From Pseudokordiimonas caeni (GTDB taxonomy: Bacteria; Pseudomonadota; Alphaproteobacteria; Sphingomonadales; Kordiimonadaceae), in assembly GCF_026719705.1 (NCBI RefSeq), contig NZ_JAPPRR010000002.1:497091-561090 (forward strand): a stretch of DNA of 64,000 bases. The letters are read 5' to 3'. The stretch's first letter is position 1, and each line of letters begins with the position of its first letter. The notes under the pieces were generated by a model, which searched no databases, was not told the DNA's origin, and saw nothing but the letters and a program-made list of their open reading frames with translations. Made by a program: the position numbers and the translations under genes. Shown piece after piece: positions 1 through 9,962 of this stretch.

Positions 1-1
1 G

Positions 2-799
2 GGCAGCGAAACGCCTTCCGAAACCTATAACGTGCCCCTTTATGTGCGCCCGCCCGAGCTCGTGATGGTCAATCTTGGCCTTTTCCGCGACAGTCTGAAG
101 GGCGAACGCATCGCGGGCGAGGTGAAGGACGGGCAGCTGGTGCCCTATGCTTCCCACGCGGATATCAACAAGGGCGCACTCAACGGTCGCGGGCTCGAGC
201 TTCTATGGGTTGATGATGCCGTCGAGGCTTTCAACCTGCATATCCAGGGCTCCGGGCGCGTTCAGATGCCGGATGGCAGCATCCGCAAGGTCGGCTATGC
301 AGCCCAAAACGGTCACCCTTATGTCGCAATTGGTCGTATCCTGATCGAACGCGGTGAAATCCCGCGTGAAAAGATGTCGATGCCGGCGATCAAGGATTGG
401 CTGCGCACCCACCCGGACGAAGCCGCCGGAGTGATGGAAGCCAACCCTTCCTTCGTTTTCTTCCGCGATCTGCCGGTCGATCAGGAGCCCCTGGGTGCGG
501 CCGGCGTGCCGCTCACCGGTGGCCGGTCGCTGGCCGTTGATCGCAGCCACCTGCCCCTGCACGCCCCTGTTTTCCTGTCCGCCAGCCAGCCCAATCCCAA
601 AGCGCCGAGTGAGAGCCTGCCCCTCAACCGCCTGATGGTGGCGCAGGATACGGGCGGGGCGATCCGCGGCGAGATCCGCGGCGACGTTTACTGGGGCTTT
701 GGCGAGGACGCGACGACGATTGCTGGCCATATGGCGGCCAAGGGTCGCTTCTGGCTCCTTCTCCCGAACGGGATCGGCCCCGATGCCGGGCGGTCGTAA
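2..799 (+). CDS. mltA: membrane-bound lytic murein transglycosylase A, 5' truncated by window edge
   Basis: The frame is open from base 2, so the gene starts upstream of the window; 265 C-terminal residues are visible. MltA enzymes cleave the MurNAc-GlcNAc bond of peptidoglycan in the periplasm and leave 1,6-anhydromuropeptides. The C-terminal 3D-domain signature QDTGGAIRGEIRGDVYWG lies at about bases 640-697 and holds the conserved Asp residues, including the catalytic one. The upstream VDDAVEAFNLHIQGSGRV stretch is also typical of MltA. The 3' end overlaps the downstream smr start by 17 bp, which suggests translational coupling. The N-terminal signal or lipobox cannot be assessed. Confidence 0.93.
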   Translation, partial: GSETPSETYNVPLYVRPPELVMVNLGLFRDSLKGERIAGEVKDGQLVPYASHADINKGALNGRGLELLWVDDAVEAFNLHIQGSGRVQMPDGSIRKVGYAAQNGHPYVAIGRILIERGEIPREKMSMPAIKDWLRTHPDEAAGVMEANPSFVFFRDLPVDQEPLGAAGVPLTGGRSLAVDRSHLPLHAPVFLSASQPNPKAPSESLPLNRLMVAQDTGGAIRGEIRGDVYWGFGEDATTIAGHMAAKGRFWLLLPNGIGPDAGRS

Positions 800-1412
800 A
801 CGGCCACGGAAACCTGCCGCCCCGCCTGAGCTGACGGGCGAGGACGCGACCCTCTGGGAGGCACTGGCCGCCAGCGTGCGCCCCCTGAAGGGCCGGCCGA
901 AACCACCCCCTCTCAGCCCCCGCCGACCTGATGTGCCCGACCGTGGCGCAGACCGCCTGCCGGACGAATGGTTCCGCGAAGGTGGCCCGGCGCCGACGCC
1001 CGGCATCGACCGCAAGACCCGCCGCCGCATCGCCAAGGGCCACACGGATGTGGACCGCGCGCTGGACCTGCATGGCATGACGCAGGACGGCGCCTATAAT
1101 GCCCTGAAGGGCGCTATCGAAGGCGCCATCCGCCGGGGCGACAAGACGCTTCTTGTGGTCACCGGCAAGGGCGGGGCGCGTTTCAACCAGATTGGGGCCC
1201 TGCCCGCCATGTTCCGCCGCCGCGAGGATTTCGAACAACATGGCGGCGTGCTCCGCCGCATGTTGCCCCTGTGGCTTGAAGCCAGCGAACTTCGCCCCTT
1301 CGTTGAAAGCTACGGCCCGGCGGCAGACGAGCATGGCGGCGACGGCGCCTTCTATATACGCTTGCGCAAACGCCTGCCGGGCAGCCGGCGAAAAACGGGG
1401 GATGAGGCATGA
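783..1412 (+). CDS. Smr-domain protein (putative nuclease/DNA-binding)
   Basis: This is a 209-residue protein with a basic, disordered N-terminus and a C-terminal Smr (MutS2 C-terminal-like) domain. LDLHGMTQ near residue 96 and VVTGKG near residue 127 match the two Smr signatures (LDLHG and T/SGxG). Smr domains act as nicking or RNA endonucleases in some families; the function of stand-alone alphaproteobacterial versions is poorly defined. A longer in-frame ATG at 699 exists but would lie 100 bp inside mltA, so the ATG at 783 was chosen. The stop overlaps the next gene as ATGA. The mltA-smr pairing is common in Alphaproteobacteria. Confidence 0.88.
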   Translation: MPGGRKRPRKPAAPPELTGEDATLWEALAASVRPLKGRPKPPPLSPRRPDVPDRGADRLPDEWFREGGPAPTPGIDRKTRRRIAKGHTDVDRALDLHGMTQDGAYNALKGAIEGAIRRGDKTLLVVTGKGGARFNQIGALPAMFRRREDFEQHGGVLRRMLPLWLEASELRPFVESYGPAADEHGGDGAFYIRLRKRLPGSRRKTGDEA

Positions 1413-1765
1413 CGCCGTTCGGGGAAAGACTGCGGGAACTGAGAGCCGCGCGCGGCGAAAGCCAGGCCGAGATGGCAGCCGCCCTGCAGGTGACGCCGGC
1501 TTATCTTTCCGCACTCGAACATGGCAAGCGCGGCGCGCCCTCCTGGCCCTTCCTGCAGAAGGTGATCCATCATTTCGGCCTCATCTGGGATGACGCCGAG
1601 GCGCTGACCAAACTGGCGCAGGTCTCCAAACCCCGCGTGACCATCGATACAAGCGGCATGGATGAACGCGCCACGCGGCTCGCCAACCTTCTTGCCAAGC
1701 GTTTGCCCCGCCTGACGGGCGCCGAGCTGGATGCCATCCTGAAGATCGTCGACCGGGGCGACTGA
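1409..1765 (+). CDS. Xre-family helix-turn-helix regulator
   Basis: This 118-residue protein begins directly with a Cro/C1-type helix-turn-helix at residues 3-60: FGERLRELRAARGESQAEMA, then a recognition helix containing VTPAYLSALEHGKR. The C-terminal half is helical with no recognised ligand domain. It is coupled to smr by an ATGA overlap, so it is probably expressed with mltA-smr. Such small Xre proteins downstream of Smr occur in other alphaproteobacteria; the target is unknown. It might be autoregulatory, but no operator is evident upstream. Confidence 0.85.
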   Translation: MTPFGERLRELRAARGESQAEMAAALQVTPAYLSALEHGKRGAPSWPFLQKVIHHFGLIWDDAEALTKLAQVSKPRVTIDTSGMDERATRLANLLAKRLPRLTGAELDAILKIVDRGD

Positions 1766-1849
1766 ACAAACAGGAAACAAACACGCTTGCCACGCGCCCG
1801 TTCCTAACCCTAAGCTGCAGGTCTACACGGCAGACGCGGGGGCAGGCGC

Positions 1850-3388
1850 ATGGTTGCAACGGTGCAGACGGTGGTGTTCGAGGGGATCGAGGGCAGGACT
1901 GTCGACGTGCAGGTGCAGATATCGGGCGGCCTGCCGGCTTTCACCGTCGTCGGCTTGCCCGACAAGGCGGTGAGCGAAGCGCGGGAACGGGTGCGCGCGG
2001 CGCTGACTGCCATTGGCCTTTCGCTGCCGCCCGAACGCATCACCGTGAACCTGTCGCCTGCCGATATTCCGAAGGAAGGCAGCCATTACGACCTGCCCAT
2101 CGCACTCGGGCTTTTGCTCGCCATGCAGGTGCTGCCGTCTGACAGCCTTGAAGGTTTCATGGCGATGGGGGAACTGGGACTTGATGCCTCGGTGCGGGCT
2201 GTGCCCGGCGTGCTGCCGGCAGCAATCCATGCGGGGTCGGAAGAGAAAGGCCTCGTTTGCCCGGGCGCCTGCGGGCCGGAAGCGGCGTGGGCGGGATCAA
2301 GCGAGATTGTCGCGCCGCACGACTTGATGAGCCTGATCAATCACCTGCGCGGAACGCGGCTTTTGGAGCCACCGAAGGCCGAAATCCTGCTGGATGACCG
2401 GCCGGTACCGGACCTGCGCGATATTAAAGGCCAGGAGAGTGCAAAGCGTGCCTTGGAGGTCGCGGCCGCGGGCGGGCACAATCTCCTGATGGTCGGGCCG
2501 CCGGGCTCGGGCAAGTCGATGCTTGCCGCCCGCCTGCCGGGGCTTTTGCCGCCGCTATCGTCCGGTGAAGCGCTCGAAGTCAGCATGATTGCCTCGATTG
2601 CGGGTGAGTTGACCGACGGGCGGCTTTCGCGCACCCGCCCATTTCGTAATCCGCACCACACAGCCAGCCAACCGGCATTGATCGGTGGTGGTACGCGCGC
2701 CAAGCCGGGCGAGGTTTCGCTCGCGCATACCGGGGTGCTGTTCCTTGACGAGCTGCCCGAATTTGCCCGTGGCACGCTCGAGGCCCTGCGCCAGCCGATG
2801 GAATCCGGCCGCGCCGTTATTGCCCGCGCGCAGGCGCATGTGTCCTATCCCGCCCGCTTCCAGCTTATCGCCGCGATGAATCCCTGCCGCTGCGGGTATC
2901 TCGGTGACGAAAGCATGGCCTGCAGCCGCGCGCCCAAATGCGGAGCGGACTATCAGGCCAAGATTTCGGGCCCGCTTTATGACCGGATGGACCTGATGAT
3001 CGAGGTGGCGGCCGTTTCCGCCGCCGATCTTACCCTGCCCCCGCCCGCCGAAAGTTCGGCCGATGTGGCAGCCCGCGTGGCGGCAGCGCGGCAGGCGCAG
3101 CTGGATCGTTACGCCCGGCTCGACCCGGCGGCCAGGGTGCGCACCAATGCCGAAGCGGACGGCCAGCTTCTGGAAACAGTGGCCGCACCTGATGACAAGG
3201 GACGCAAGCTGCTGGAAGAGGCGGTTACCCAGATGCGGCTGAGTGCTCGGGGCTATCACCGGGTACTGCGGGTGGCGCGCACACTGGCCGATCTTGCCGG
3301 GCGCGATGCCGTGACGGCAGCGGACGTGGCTGAGGCGCTTTCCTACCGTCGGCTCAATCCGCAGGCGGTGCTGGCTGCGGTGCGCTGA
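1850..3388 (+). CDS. comM: YifB/ComM family AAA+ ATPase (Mg-chelatase-like)
   Basis: At 512 residues it has the usual size for ComM/YifB. It has an N-terminal ATP-dependent-protease-like (ChlI) domain (about residues 20-140), a central Mg-chelatase AAA+ core and the C-terminal Mg_chelatase_C region. Visible motifs are Walker A GPPGSGKS (about residue 216), the Walker B-like segment VLFLDELPEF, the RNPHHTAS segment and the Cys-rich MNPCRCGYLG. ComM is a hexameric helicase that promotes branch migration during integration of transforming DNA in naturally competent bacteria, although the family is widespread outside them. The 3' end overlaps the convergent peptidase gene by 35 bp. Confidence 0.95.
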   Translation: MVATVQTVVFEGIEGRTVDVQVQISGGLPAFTVVGLPDKAVSEARERVRAALTAIGLSLPPERITVNLSPADIPKEGSHYDLPIALGLLLAMQVLPSDSLEGFMAMGELGLDASVRAVPGVLPAAIHAGSEEKGLVCPGACGPEAAWAGSSEIVAPHDLMSLINHLRGTRLLEPPKAEILLDDRPVPDLRDIKGQESAKRALEVAAAGGHNLLMVGPPGSGKSMLAARLPGLLPPLSSGEALEVSMIASIAGELTDGRLSRTRPFRNPHHTASQPALIGGGTRAKPGEVSLAHTGVLFLDELPEFARGTLEALRQPMESGRAVIARAQAHVSYPARFQLIAAMNPCRCGYLGDESMACSRAPKCGADYQAKISGPLYDRMDLMIEVAAVSAADLTLPPPAESSADVAARVAAARQAQLDRYARLDPAARVRTNAEADGQLLETVAAPDDKGRKLLEEAVTQMRLSARGYHRVLRVARTLADLAGRDAVTAADVAEALSYRRLNPQAVLAAVR

Positions 3389-4409
3389 CGCTCGCCATGG
3401 GCCGATCCTGAATGACGATGGTGATGCTGCTGCGGCTGGGCGGATAGCCGTCCCGCGTGACCATCACTTCGCCGCGCCACAGGCCGGGCATCCAGCCGTT
3501 TGGCGGGCGGCGCACCCCGGCATAGCGCCATTGCAGCTGGCGGTCCTGCTCGATCTTCGTGCGGTTTTCCATCACGACGCCCCCTTTGGGGTCAATCAGG
3601 CGAATATCCCAGGTGTCGCCCGCGCGGGCATGGAAGGCGCGGCCATTGAGGATAAGCGCCGGGGCATCGGTGCCAAGCTCGGCTGCGGTCGGCTCCCAGA
3701 GGCTCGCGCGTGTGTGCGGTTTGGCGCTGAAAGTGGGGGGCAGAAGAACGATCGAGGGTTCGGTGATCGGCTGGCGCCACAATTGCGGCTTGGGACCGCG
3801 CCTGTCGCAGCCGTTTTCCATGGCGCCGCCCCCGAACGGGTCGACAATCACCCCCATGTGCCGCACCGTGATATGCAGGTGGGGATATTCAGTGAGGCCC
3901 GAAACGCCCATCTCGCCCAGAAAATCGCCGGCCTTCACCTTGTCGCCGGGCTTCACGCGGAGGCTGCCTTCGCGCAGATGACAATATTGCACCTGCCAGT
4001 CACGGCCAAGGTCAAGGACCAAGCCGTTGCCGCATTCGCGCCCGGCGATATCGTCGCGCTCCTCCACCGTCACCTTACGGTCCGGCATCGCGTCGCGCAC
4101 GCGCTCGACCGTTGCTTCCGCCACCGCCAGCACGCCCACACCGGCCCGCAGGCGGGCAAAGCTTGAAACCGCGATATCGGTGCCATTGTGGCCGTCCTCG
4201 CTGCGGCGGCGGCAGGCGTGGTCGGAAACCGTGCTGCCAAGCCCCCGGTCCATATAGCGGGTGATCCAGCAATCCTTGCCAAGCGTGCAGTCCAGCGGGA
4301 AATTGAGCTTCGGCTTGCGCGAGCTGAAAAGCGCGGCACCGGCATCCGGGCCAGCACCCAGCGCCAGAAGAAGCGCAATCAGGGAAGAGCGGAGGACCGC
4401 CCCGTTCAT
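3354..4409 (-). CDS. M23/LytM-type metallopeptidase, exported
   Basis: This 351-residue protein has an N-terminal signal sequence (about residues 1-25, hydrophobic [12 protein letters not shown]) and an M23 peptidase domain. The zinc ligands and catalytic residues are all present: H74 and D78 in HNGTD, H144 in QYCHL, and H177/H179 in PHLHI. It should therefore be an active peptidoglycan endopeptidase, not a degenerate LytM activator. Residues about 230-340 resemble an immunoglobulin-like beta domain. The start overlaps the hisE stop as ATGA, so it is translationally coupled to the histidine operon, an odd position for a cell-wall enzyme. The 3' end overlaps comM tail to tail. Confidence 0.9.
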   Translation of the reverse strand: MNGAVLRSSLIALLLALGAGPDAGAALFSSRKPKLNFPLDCTLGKDCWITRYMDRGLGSTVSDHACRRRSEDGHNGTDIAVSSFARLRAGVGVLAVAEATVERVRDAMPDRKVTVEERDDIAGRECGNGLVLDLGRDWQVQYCHLREGSLRVKPGDKVKAGDFLGEMGVSGLTEYPHLHITVRHMGVIVDPFGGGAMENGCDRRGPKPQLWRQPITEPSIVLLPPTFSAKPHTRASLWEPTAAELGTDAPALILNGRAFHARAGDTWDIRLIDPKGGVVMENRTKIEQDRQLQWRYAGVRRPPNGWMPGLWRGEVMVTRDGYPPSRSSITIVIQDRPMASVSAPQPAPPAD

Positions 4410-4732
4410 GGAGCCCGGTTCGCCTTTTCGACGAGGCCGGAAAGGCCTTCGCGCCGGGCGAGCTCGGCGGCGATATCGTCGAGGCTCAGGCCGTGCGCCG
4501 ACAGAAGCACCATCAGGTGGAACATCAGGTCCGCACTTTCAGAGACAAGCGCCTTGTCGTCGCCGGCGGCCACCGCCATCGCGGTTTCAACGGCTTCTTC
4601 CCCCACTTTCTGGGCGATCTTCGCCCGGCCTTTGGCAAAGAGGCTGGCGACGTAGCTCGCCTTCGGATCGCCGCCCTTGCGGGCCTCGATCGTCTCTGCC
4701 AGGGCCACGAAGGTGGCGGCGCTTGTTTTCAT
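4406..4732 (-). CDS. hisE: phosphoribosyl-ATP pyrophosphatase
   Basis: HisE (108 residues) catalyses the second step of histidine synthesis, hydrolysing phosphoribosyl-ATP to phosphoribosyl-AMP and PPi. The all-alpha MazG-like fold is evident: [12 protein letters not shown] supplies the acidic metal-binding Glu residues and [13 protein letters not shown] the second helix. It is stand-alone and not fused to HisI. It follows hisF with a 1-nt gap and is coupled to the downstream M23 peptidase by ATGA. hisI, hisG, hisD and hisC are not in this window. Confidence 0.95.
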   Translation of the reverse strand: MKTSAATFVALAETIEARKGGDPKASYVASLFAKGRAKIAQKVGEEAVETAMAVAAGDDKALVSESADLMFHLMVLLSAHGLSLDDIAAELARREGLSGLVEKANRAP

Positions 4733-4733
4733 C

Positions 4734-5495
4734 TCAGGACTCCCGCACGGCGATGCCAGCGGCCCTCATATGGGCCTTGGCTTCGGCGATACTATAGTCC
4801 CCGAAATGAAAAATCGAGGCTGCAAGCACGGCAGAAGCGTGGCCGTCGCGGATACCTTCCACAAGATGATCAAGATTGCCAACCCCGCCCGAGGCGATGA
4901 CGGGTACGCTGACGCTATCGGACACCCTGCGGACGAGGTCCAGATCGAAGCCGTCCTTGGTGCCGTCGCGGTCCATTGAGGTGAGGAGGATTTCGCCAGC
5001 GCCAAGCCGGGCAGCTTCCTTGGCATACTCAACGGCATCGAGGCCGGTGGCGGTGCGGCCGCCGTGGGTGAAGACCTCCCACTTGTCATGGCCGACCTTC
5101 TTGGCGTCGACCGCGACCACGATGCACTGGGCGCCGAATTTCTCGGAAAGCTCGCCGATGACGGACGGGTTATTCACCGCCGCGGTCATCAGCGAAACCT
5201 TGTCGGCACCGGCGAGCAGCAAACGGCGCACGTCTTCCGCCGTGCGGACCCCGCCACCGACGGTTAGCGGCATGAAGCAGGCTTCGGCCGTGCGGGCGAC
5301 GACATCCAGAAGGATATCGCGGCGTTCGTGGGATGCAGTGATATCAAGGAAGGTCAGCTCGTCGGCACCAGCGGCATCATAGATGCGGGCTTGTTCAACC
5401 GGGTCGCCGGCGTCCTTGAGGCCAACGAAATTGACACCCTTGACGACGCGGCCGTCCTTCACGTCAAGGCAGGGGATGACGCGGGCCTTCAGCAT
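4734..5495 (-). CDS. hisF: imidazole glycerol phosphate synthase, cyclase subunit
   Basis: HisF (253 residues) is a beta/alpha barrel that uses ammonia from HisH to convert PRFAR into imidazole glycerol phosphate and AICAR. The N-terminus [20 protein letters not shown] carries the catalytic Asp, and phosphate-binding loops such as [10 protein letters not shown] and [11 protein letters not shown] are visible. A longer frame begins at 5513, but the ATG at 5495 overlaps the hisA stop (TGATG arrangement) and gives the conserved N-terminus. AICAR released here is the substrate of PurH, also encoded in this window (19.1 kb). Confidence 0.96.
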   Translation of the reverse strand: MLKARVIPCLDVKDGRVVKGVNFVGLKDAGDPVEQARIYDAAGADELTFLDITASHERRDILLDVVARTAEACFMPLTVGGGVRTAEDVRRLLLAGADKVSLMTAAVNNPSVIGELSEKFGAQCIVVAVDAKKVGHDKWEVFTHGGRTATGLDAVEYAKEAARLGAGEILLTSMDRDGTKDGFDLDLVRRVSDSVSVPVIASGGVGNLDHLVEGIRDGHASAVLAASIFHFGDYSIAEAKAHMRAAGIAVRES

Positions 5496-6226
5496 CAGGC
5501 GTCCCCCTCGCAAGCGATTTTCAGCGCAGTCTTGAGGTCCATCCCGCCGTCATAAAGCGCACGGCCGGTGACGACACCGTCAAGGTTGCCGGCGGCAACA
5601 ACGGCGCGGATGTCATCCAGATCCTTCACACCACCCGAGGCGATCACGGGGATCGAGACGGCAGCGGCAAGCTCCGACGAGGCCGCGACATTGACGCCCT
5701 CAAGTGTACCATCGCGGTCGATATCCGTATGGATGATGGCCGCAACACCCGCATCCTCGAACCGTTTGGCGAGGTCGATAACGCCAAGCTCACTTGTCTC
5801 GGCCCAGCCTTCCACAGCGACCTTCCCGCCGCGCGCATCGATGCCGACGGCTATACGGCCGGGGAAGGCGCGGCAGGCTTTCTTCACAAGGGCGGGGTCC
5901 TTCACGGCCAGGGTGCCAAGGATCAGGCGGGTGATGCCTGCATCGATCCAGGCTTCCATGGTGGCAAGGTCGCGGATGCCACCCCCGAGCTGCACGGGCA
6001 CGCTGATCGCTGAAAGGATATCGTCGACCGCTTTTTTGTTGACCGGCGTGCCGGCGAAGGCGCCGTTCAGGTCCACAAGATGCAGCCAGTTGCAGCCGGC
6101 TGCCACAAAGGCGGCGGCCTGGGCTGCCGGATCCTTGTTGAACACGGTCGCGGCGTCCATCGCGCCCTTGTAAAGCCGCACGCAGGCGCCGTCTTTCAGG
6201 TCGATGGCCGGATAGATATTGATCAT
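5495..6226 (-). CDS. hisA: ProFAR isomerase (phosphoribosylformimino-AICAR-P isomerase)
   Basis: HisA (243 residues) opens the ribose ring of ProFAR to give PRFAR, an Amadori rearrangement in a beta/alpha barrel homologous to HisF. The conserved N-terminus [21 protein letters not shown] is present with the catalytic Asp, and the second catalytic Asp lies in HTDIDRDGT. The ATG at 6226 overlaps the hisH stop as ATGA, so it is preferred over the upstream ATG at 6235. Confidence 0.96.
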   Translation of the reverse strand: MINIYPAIDLKDGACVRLYKGAMDAATVFNKDPAAQAAAFVAAGCNWLHLVDLNGAFAGTPVNKKAVDDILSAISVPVQLGGGIRDLATMEAWIDAGITRLILGTLAVKDPALVKKACRAFPGRIAVGIDARGGKVAVEGWAETSELGVIDLAKRFEDAGVAAIIHTDIDRDGTLEGVNVAASSELAAAVSIPVIASGGVKDLDDIRAVVAAGNLDGVVTGRALYDGGMDLKTALKIACEGDA

Positions 6227-6879
6227 GGGTGCCACTCCAGAAAGGCGGTCAGGAATTTCAGGCCGACGGCCTGGCTCTTTTCAGGGTGGAACTGGGTGCC
6301 GATAAAGTTGTCCCGGCCCACAATTGCCGTCACCGGCCCGCCATAATCGCAGGTGGCGAGAAGGGCGCGCTCATCCGCCACCGTCATATGGTAGCTGTGG
6401 ACGAAATAGGCATGATCGCCGGGCGTGATGACACGGGCGACAGGGTGATCCTGCCCCGCGCCCGTCAGCGCCAGTTCGTTCCAGCCCATGTGGGGAATTT
6501 TCAGGCTTTTGTCCGCCGGCGTCAGCGGGCCGACGGTGGCATCAAGCCAGCCAAGGCCCGGATGCACGCCGTGTTCATGGCCTTCGCGGGCGGTCAGCTG
6601 CATGCCCACACAAATCCCGAGGAAGGGCTTGCCCCGCCCTTGCACGGTTTCCTCGAGGGCGTCCTTCAGCCCTGGCACGGCATCAAGCCCCCGGCGGCAA
6701 TCGCCGAATGCACCAACGCCCGGCAGCACCACGCGGTCAGCCTTGCGGACGGCCTCGGCATCAGCGCTCACGCTCACCTCGATATCGAGGCCTGCTTCCG
6801 TGGCAGCGCGCACCAGGGCTTTCTCGGCGGACCTGAGGTTGCCAGAGCCGTAGTCGATCAGTACCAGTCGTTCCGTCAT
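6223..6879 (-). CDS. hisH: imidazole glycerol phosphate synthase, glutaminase subunit
   Basis: HisH (218 residues) is the class I glutamine amidotransferase that feeds ammonia to HisF. The nucleophile Cys sits in [10 protein letters not shown] and the catalytic His-Glu pair in TQFHPEKS. The start at 6879 ([17 protein letters not shown]) matches the family; the frame is open to 6930, but those residues are not conserved and would run into hisB. It lies 7 nt downstream of hisB and overlaps hisA. Confidence 0.96.
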   Translation of the reverse strand: MTERLVLIDYGSGNLRSAEKALVRAATEAGLDIEVSVSADAEAVRKADRVVLPGVGAFGDCRRGLDAVPGLKDALEETVQGRGKPFLGICVGMQLTAREGHEHGVHPGLGWLDATVGPLTPADKSLKIPHMGWNELALTGAGQDHPVARVITPGDHAYFVHSYHMTVADERALLATCDYGGPVTAIVGRDNFIGTQFHPEKSQAVGLKFLTAFLEWHP

Positions 6880-6886
6880 AGGAGCC

Positions 6887-7486
6887 TCAGAGACTGCCGC
6901 CCAGCGTACCCTTGGTCGAAGGGATGGCATCGGCTTTGCGCGGATCGATCTCGAGCGCAGCCCTGAGCGCGCGGGCGAGACCCTTGAAACAGCTTTCGAT
7001 GATATGGTGGCTGTTCACGCCGTACAGGTTTTCCACATGCAGCGTGATGCCGGCCGCGAAAGCGAAGCCGCGATAAAATTCCTCGAAAAGCTCGGTATCC
7101 ATCTCGCCGATTTTCTCGCGCGGGAAATTCACCTTCCATACAAGGAAGGGCCGCCCGGAAATATCCAGCGCCACGCGGGTAAGCGTTTCATCCATCGGGA
7201 TATAGGCATGGGCATAGCGGGTGATGCCCTTCATGTCGCCGAGCGCCTTCTTGAAGGCCATACCGATGGCGATGCCGCAGTCTTCGGTCGTGTGGTGCCC
7301 GTCGATATGGAGGTCACCCTCGCAGGTCAGCGTCAGGTCGATCAGCGAATGGCGCGACAGCTGCTCCAGCATATGATCGAGAAAACCGATCCCGGTTTTC
7401 ACCTCATACTGGCCTTTGCCATCGAGATTCAGCTTCACGCTGATCTTCGTTTCATTCGTGTTGCGATCGATCACAGCCGTACGCAT
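6887..7486 (-). CDS. hisB: imidazoleglycerol-phosphate dehydratase
   Basis: This is a monofunctional HisB (199 residues) without the N-terminal phosphatase domain seen in enterobacteria. It dehydrates imidazole glycerol phosphate to imidazole acetol phosphate using a di-manganese site. The metal-binding repeats are visible as [25 protein letters not shown], and [18 protein letters not shown] near the C-terminus. It is the first gene of the minus-strand his operon and is divergent from hslV. The promoter must lie in the 192 bp between the two genes. Confidence 0.97.
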   Translation of the reverse strand: MRTAVIDRNTNETKISVKLNLDGKGQYEVKTGIGFLDHMLEQLSRHSLIDLTLTCEGDLHIDGHHTTEDCGIAIGMAFKKALGDMKGITRYAHAYIPMDETLTRVALDISGRPFLVWKVNFPREKIGEMDTELFEEFYRGFAFAAGITLHVENLYGVNSHHIIESCFKGLARALRAALEIDPRKADAIPSTKGTLGGSL

Positions 7487-7616
7487 CGGGCACTATCCTC
7501 CGGGTCTAGGGTGCCTCTCTTTAACACCGGTTTTGCAGGTGCGAAAGCCCATCTGGTAACCCCATGGGAAACATATTGTTTCGTCGCTCACAAGCATCCC
7601 TCGCCCGCCGCCTGCC

Positions 7617-7645
7617 CTTGCAAGCGAGGGGGGCGCCCCATATAT
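7617..7645 (+). promoter_or_regulatory. candidate RpoH (sigma-32) heat-shock promoter of hslVU
   Basis: A CTTGCA box at 7617-7622 is followed after 13 bp by CCCCATATAT at 7636-7645, about 33 bp before the hslV ATG. This closely matches the sigma-32 consensus (CTTGAA, 13-17 bp, CCCCATNT), and hslVU is a classic RpoH target. The call rests on sequence match and spacing only. Confidence 0.72.
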
Positions 7646-7678
7646 CGGGGAAAACACACACGAAGGACCCTATCCCGA

Positions 7679-8251
7679 ATGACCCACGACAGCAGCAAAT
7701 TTCCGGGCTGGCACGCCACCACGATCATCTCCGTGCGCAAGGGCGACACGGTCACCATCGCGGGCGACGGCCAGGTCTCGGTTGGCGATACCGTGATGAA
7801 GGCGAATGCCCGCAAGGTCCGCACGCTGGCGGGCGGCAAGGTGATCGCCGGCTTTGCGGGTGCCACCGCCGATGCCTTCACGCTTTTCGAGCGACTTGAA
7901 GCCAAGCTCGAACGTTTCCCCGGCCAGCTTGCGCGTGCGGCTGTGGAGCTTGCCAAGGATTGGCGGACCGACAAATATCTGCGCCAGCTGCAGGCCATGA
8001 TGATCGTGGTTGATGAGACCGTCAGCCTTGTCGTTACCGGCAACGGCGACGTGCTGGAGCCCGAACATGGTGTTGTTGCCATCGGCTCGGGCGGCAATTA
8101 TGCGCTCGCCGCCGGCCGCGCGCTTTATGACCTTGACTTGACGGCCGAGGAAATTGCTCGTCGCGCCATGGCCATCGCCGCCGACATCTGCGTCTATACG
8201 AACCATAATATCGTCCTCGAAAAGCTGCCGAACGCTCAGGCCGAGGCATAA
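7679..8251 (+). CDS. hslV: ATP-dependent protease HslV (ClpQ), peptidase subunit
   Basis: HslV (190 residues) forms the dodecameric threonine-protease core that pairs with the HslU unfoldase. Alignment of the [20 protein letters not shown] segment with E. coli HslV puts the N-terminal nucleophile at T14, so a 13-residue propeptide would be removed. [12 protein letters not shown] and [18 protein letters not shown] are family signatures. The frame stays open for 675 bp upstream, but that is antisense to hisB; the ATG at 7679 gives the conserved N-terminus and follows the heat-shock-type promoter. hslU follows after 10 bp. Confidence 0.97.
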   Translation: MTHDSSKFPGWHATTIISVRKGDTVTIAGDGQVSVGDTVMKANARKVRTLAGGKVIAGFAGATADAFTLFERLEAKLERFPGQLARAAVELAKDWRTDKYLRQLQAMMIVVDETVSLVVTGNGDVLEPEHGVVAIGSGGNYALAAGRALYDLDLTAEEIARRAMAIAADICVYTNHNIVLEKLPNAQAEA

Positions 8252-8261
8252 GGATATCCCC

Positions 8262-9572
8262 ATGACAGCTTTTTCCCCCCGCGAGATCGTTTCCGAGCTC
8301 GACCGTTTCATCATCGGCCAGAAGGATGCCAAGCGCGCTGTGGCCGTGGCGCTCCGTAACCGCTGGCGGCGCCAGCAGCTGGAAGGTGCGATGCGCGAAG
8401 AGGTGTTGCCGAAAAACATCCTGATGATCGGGCCGACCGGTGTGGGCAAGACCGAGATTTCGCGCCGTCTTGCCAAACTTGCCGATGCGCCTTTCATCAA
8501 GGTGGAAGCGACGAAATTCACCGAGGTCGGTTATGTCGGCCGCGATGTGGAGCAGATCGTGCGTGATCTCGTCGAAGTCGCGATCGTGATGGTGCGCGAC
8601 AAGAAGCGTGCTGAGGTGGCGGCCAAGGCCGAACTTTCGGCCGAGGAACGCGTGCTGGATGCGCTCGTTGGCGACGGTGCAGGTGAGGCGACACGCCAGA
8701 AGTTCCGCAAGATGCTCCGCGAGGGCGAACTGGCGGACAAGGAAATCGAGCTGGATGTGGCCGATACAGGCAGCGGAATGCCGACCTTTGAAATCCCCGG
8801 CATGCCCGGCGCCTCAATGGGAATGATCAACCTCTCCGACATACTCGGCAAGGCGATGGGCGGGGGCCGTACCACCCGCAAGAAACTGAAGGTTTCGGAA
8901 GCCTATGAAGTGCTGATGGGCGAGGAAGCCGACAAGCTAGTCGACCAGGAAGCCACCACCCGCGAGGCGGTCACGACCGTCGAGCAGAATGGCATCGTCT
9001 TCCTCGACGAGATCGACAAGATATGTGCCCGTGCCGACGTCCGTGGTGCGGATGTCTCGCGCGAAGGTGTGCAGCGCGACCTGTTGCCGCTCATCGAGGG
9101 CACGACGGTGGCCACCAAGCACGGAGCGGTGAAGACCGACCATATCCTGTTCATCGCGTCCGGCGCCTTCCATATCGCCAAGCCGTCGGACCTGTTGCCC
9201 GAGTTGCAGGGCCGCCTGCCGATCCGCGTGGAGCTTTCGGCCCTTTCCGAGGGGGATTTCAAGCGTATCCTCACCGAACCCGATTATAGCCTCATCCGCC
9301 AGTATGTGGCGCTGATGGCCACGGAAGATGTCCGCCTTGATTTCACCGAGGACGGCATTGCCGAAATCGCCCGTGTTTCCGCCCACTTCAACGAAACGGT
9401 TGAAAATATCGGGGCGAGACGGCTTCATACGGTTCTGGAAAAGGTGCTTGAAAGCGTTTCCTTCGAGGCCGCGGACATGAGCGGGCAGACCGTGAAGGTG
9501 GATGCAGCCTATGTGCGTGATAATATCGGCGAGGCGGCGACAGCCGGGGACCTGACGAAATTCATCCTTTAA
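8262..9572 (+). CDS. hslU: ATP-dependent protease ATPase subunit HslU (ClpY)
   Basis: HslU (436 residues) is a hexameric AAA+ unfoldase that feeds substrates to HslV. Its features are the N-terminal [16 protein letters not shown], Walker A GPTGVGKT (about residue 57), the pore-loop neighbourhood [18 protein letters not shown], a variable I-domain (about residues 105-240) and Walker [11 protein letters not shown] (about residue 246). The C-terminal AGDLTKFIL matches the tail that docks into HslV. Length is normal for the family. Confidence 0.97.
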   Translation: MTAFSPREIVSELDRFIIGQKDAKRAVAVALRNRWRRQQLEGAMREEVLPKNILMIGPTGVGKTEISRRLAKLADAPFIKVEATKFTEVGYVGRDVEQIVRDLVEVAIVMVRDKKRAEVAAKAELSAEERVLDALVGDGAGEATRQKFRKMLREGELADKEIELDVADTGSGMPTFEIPGMPGASMGMINLSDILGKAMGGGRTTRKKLKVSEAYEVLMGEEADKLVDQEATTREAVTTVEQNGIVFLDEIDKICARADVRGADVSREGVQRDLLPLIEGTTVATKHGAVKTDHILFIASGAFHIAKPSDLLPELQGRLPIRVELSALSEGDFKRILTEPDYSLIRQYVALMATEDVRLDFTEDGIAEIARVSAHFNETVENIGARRLHTVLEKVLESVSFEAADMSGQTVKVDAAYVRDNIGEAATAGDLTKFIL

Positions 9573-9593
9573 GGATAGGCGGGAGGACAGGCG

Positions 9594-9962
9594 ATGGCCT
9601 ACGACAAGAACAATGTGTTCGCGAAGATCCTGCGCGGCGAGATACCGGCAAAGAAGGTTTATGAGGACGAATTCGCCCTCGCCTTCCATGATATCAACCC
9701 GCAGGCGCCGGTTCATGTGCTGGTGATCCCGAAGGGCGAGTATGTCTCGATGGCGGATTTCACGGCACATGCCCCCGCCGACCTGATCGCGGGTTTCTTC
9801 CGGGCCGTCGGCACGGTTGCGAAAGATCTGGGGCTCGTCGAGCCCGGTTACCGCATCCTCGCGAATGCCGGCACCAACGCGCATCAGGAAGTGCCGCACC
9901 TACATATCCATATCTTCGGCGGGCGGCCGCTTGGCCCCATGCTCGTCCATTCGTTTGACTGA
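9594..9962 (+). CDS. HIT-family nucleotide hydrolase (HinT-like)
   Basis: This 122-residue protein matches the HinT/PKCI branch of the histidine triad family: NVFAKILRGEIPAKKVYED at the N-terminus and the catalytic triad HLHIHIFGG at about residues 102-110. Bacterial HinT proteins hydrolyse purine nucleoside phosphoramidates and aminoacyl-adenylates in the cytoplasm. The stop overlaps the next ATG (TGATG), so the following membrane protein is coupled to it. Confidence 0.92.
   Translation: MAYDKNNVFAKILRGEIPAKKVYEDEFALAFHDINPQAPVHVLVIPKGEYVSMADFTAHAPADLIAGFFRAVGTVAKDLGLVEPGYRILANAGTNAHQEVPHLHIHIFGGRPLGPMLVHSFD

Noticed and set aside
7004-7678. Upstream extension of hslV by 225 residues
   Set aside because: The extension is antisense to hisB; HslV homology begins at 7679 and a heat-shock promoter lies inside the extension.
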